A stretch of 64,000 nucleotides of DNA from Mesorhizobium carmichaelinearum. GTDB lineage: Bacteria; Pseudomonadota; Alphaproteobacteria; Rhizobiales; Rhizobiaceae. The position numbers and the translations under genes were made by a program. Below are positions 62,959 through 64,000 of this stretch, in pieces; position 1 is the first letter of the stretch; every line of letters starts with the position of its first letter. The DNA lies in the NCBI RefSeq assembly GCF_900199455.1, contig NZ_FZQR01000001.1:682001-746000 (forward strand), read 5' to 3'. Under the pieces are notes generated by a model, which was not told where the DNA came from, searched no databases, and saw only the letters and a program-made list of their open reading frames with translations.

Positions 62959-64000
62959 CACAGCCTCCCCGCCAGGAGAAAGCCGGAGCCGCCGCCGAGA
63001 CCGGCGCCAGGATGGGTCGAGGCGCCGATATGGTAGAGGTTTTTGATGCCGGTCTGGTGGTTGCGGCTGGTCTTGAACGGCCGCCACAGGAAGGCCTGGT
63101 CGATGGTGGACGAGCCGCCATAGGGATCGCCGCCGACCAGATTGATGTTCATCGCCTCGAGGTCGGCCGGCGAATAGGCGCGGCGCGCAATCACGCTGTC
63201 CTTGAAGCCGTCGATATGGCTGGCGAGGATGGCTTCGACACGATCGGCATAGACCTCGCGCAATGCGTCGGTCCATTGGCCGTCAGCCGGCGCCTGCAGC
63301 TTGCCTGCGGCGTCGCCCTTGATGTGGCGGGGAGCCTCGGGCAGTTGCAGCCAGAGGATCGCCTTGCCTTCCGGACAGCGCGACGGGTCGAGTGCGTGCG
63401 GCTGGCCGACGCAGATGGTCGGCACTTCCGGCAGCAGGCCGCGTGCCGCTTCGTTGCAGGCCTTCGACACGCCATCGAGCCCAGGTGTCAGATGCAGCAG
63501 CGCGACCTTGTCCAGTCCTTCGCCGCGCCAGGACGGCGGCTTGTCGAGGGCATAGTGGATCTGGAAATTGCCCTTGCCGTAGCGATATTTCCGCGTTGCC
63601 TCGACATCGGCCTTGGGCGCCTCGCTGCCGAGCAGCCGGCCGTAAAGCTGCGTCGGCGTGACCGAACAGATAACGCTCTTCCTGGCATGCACCATTTCGC
63701 CCGAGGCCAGCCGCACGCCAGTGGCGCGGCCTCCAGCCAAGATGATCGAGGCAACATCGGCTTCGGTGGAGATGACGCCGCCGCGCTCGGTGATCAATGC
63801 CTCGAAAGCCGACAGCAGGTTCTTCGCCCCACCCTTGACGATCGGGGCGCCGGCGGCTTCGAGTGCGAAGGCAATCACCTTGGCGATCTGGCCGGAGAAG
63901 GCATCTTCCGGCCCCAGCCCGGCATGCAGCACCCAGGGCGCCCAGAGCGCGCGGATGGTTTCGGACTGATAGCTGCTTTCCAGCCAGCTGCGCGCCGGCA
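62958..64000 (-). CDS. phytoene-desaturase-like FAD-dependent oxidoreductase (5' end beyond window)
   Basis: C-terminal 347 or so residues of a CrtI/amine-oxidase-superfamily flavoprotein. The frame continues without a start to the window edge (SSYQSETIRALWAPWV is encoded there), so the N-terminal FAD-binding GxGxxG is missing from view. The C-terminal FAD motif HPGAGLGGGSGFLLAGRL is intact. First visible gene of the operon with MarR and the indolepyruvate oxidoreductase; the substrate is unknown. Confidence 0.9.
   Translation of the reverse strand, partial: PARSWLESSYQSETIRALWAPWVLHAGLGPEDAFSGQIAKVIAFALEAAGAPIVKGGAKNLLSAFEALITERGGVISTEADVASIILAGGRATGVRLASGEMVHARKSVICSVTPTQLYGRLLGSEAPKADVEATRKYRYGKGNFQIHYALDKPPSWRGEGLDKVALLHLTPGLDGVSKACNEAARGLLPEVPTICVGQPHALDPSRCPEGKAILWLQLPEAPRHIKGDAAGKLQAPADGQWTDALREVYADRVEAILASHIDGFKDSVIARRAYSPADLEAMNINLVGGDPYGGSSTIDQAFLWRPFKTSRNHQTGIKNLYHIGASTHPGAGLGGGSGFLLAGRL

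Overview
The window is high-GC DNA with the gene content of an alphaproteobacterium of the order Rhizobiales, most like Mesorhizobium or a close relative. This rests on recognised families: the Irr-type iron box with a bacterioferritin/imelysin operon, a YejA1A2BEF peptide importer, a CycM-type membrane cytochrome c, the dnaX-ybaB-recR region with the SRP RNA, and dispersed palindromic repeats typical of the group. It looks chromosomal. I see no phage, transposase, conjugation or CRISPR genes.

Layout. (1) 81-5996, minus strand: a six-gene iron operon (imelysin, bacterioferritin-associated ferredoxin, bacterioferritin, di-haem oxidoreductase, imelysin-like protein, DUF1513 protein). A near-ideal iron-control palindrome lies upstream at 6249-6269, shared with a divergent FAD-dependent ferredoxin reductase. 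(2) 7.7-14.6 kb: a palindromic repeat, gabT, and an RND efflux operon with two lipoprotein adaptors. (3) 14.6-20.2 kb: a frameshifted small gene, then a complete dipeptide-type ABC importer. (4) 20.5-26.6 kb, minus strand: lytic transglycosylase, recR, a repeat-bearing cell-wall hydrolase, a small conserved protein, ybaB, dnaX and the SRP RNA. (5) 26.7-31.9 kb: HIT protein, NudC, Dabb protein, a Phd/VapC-type toxin-antitoxin pair with a perfect operator palindrome, pheA, kdsB and cycM. (6) 32.1-40.7 kb: YejA1A2BEF importer and a 2-hydroxyacid dehydrogenase. (7) 40.8-46.7 kb: a P-loop kinase-like protein, a lipoprotein, a TPR-methyltransferase, a DNA-repair exonuclease/ATP-dependent ligase pair and a membrane protein. 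(8) 46.97 kb: tRNA-Thr(CGT), followed by a methyltransferase gene of different base composition. (9) 48.1-54.9 kb: VOC and DUF2158 proteins, then a cluster with an EF-hand protein, ECF sigma factor, putative membrane anti-sigma, periplasmic metal-sensor-like protein, two His/Trp-rich secreted paralogs and the DUF1800/DUF1501 pair. (10) 55.0-64.0 kb, minus strand: a three-domain acyltransferase/acyl-ACP synthetase behind three TGAAC-N3-GTTCA operators, then an indolepyruvate oxidoreductase operon with its own MarR gene and a truncated FAD oxidoreductase at the right edge.

The least described candidate systems are the iron operon, which joins iron storage with periplasmic imelysins under one predicted Irr box, and the ECF-sigma/EF-hand/His-Trp-rich/DUF1800-DUF1501 cluster. 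No function has been measured here; roles are inferred from families and context.
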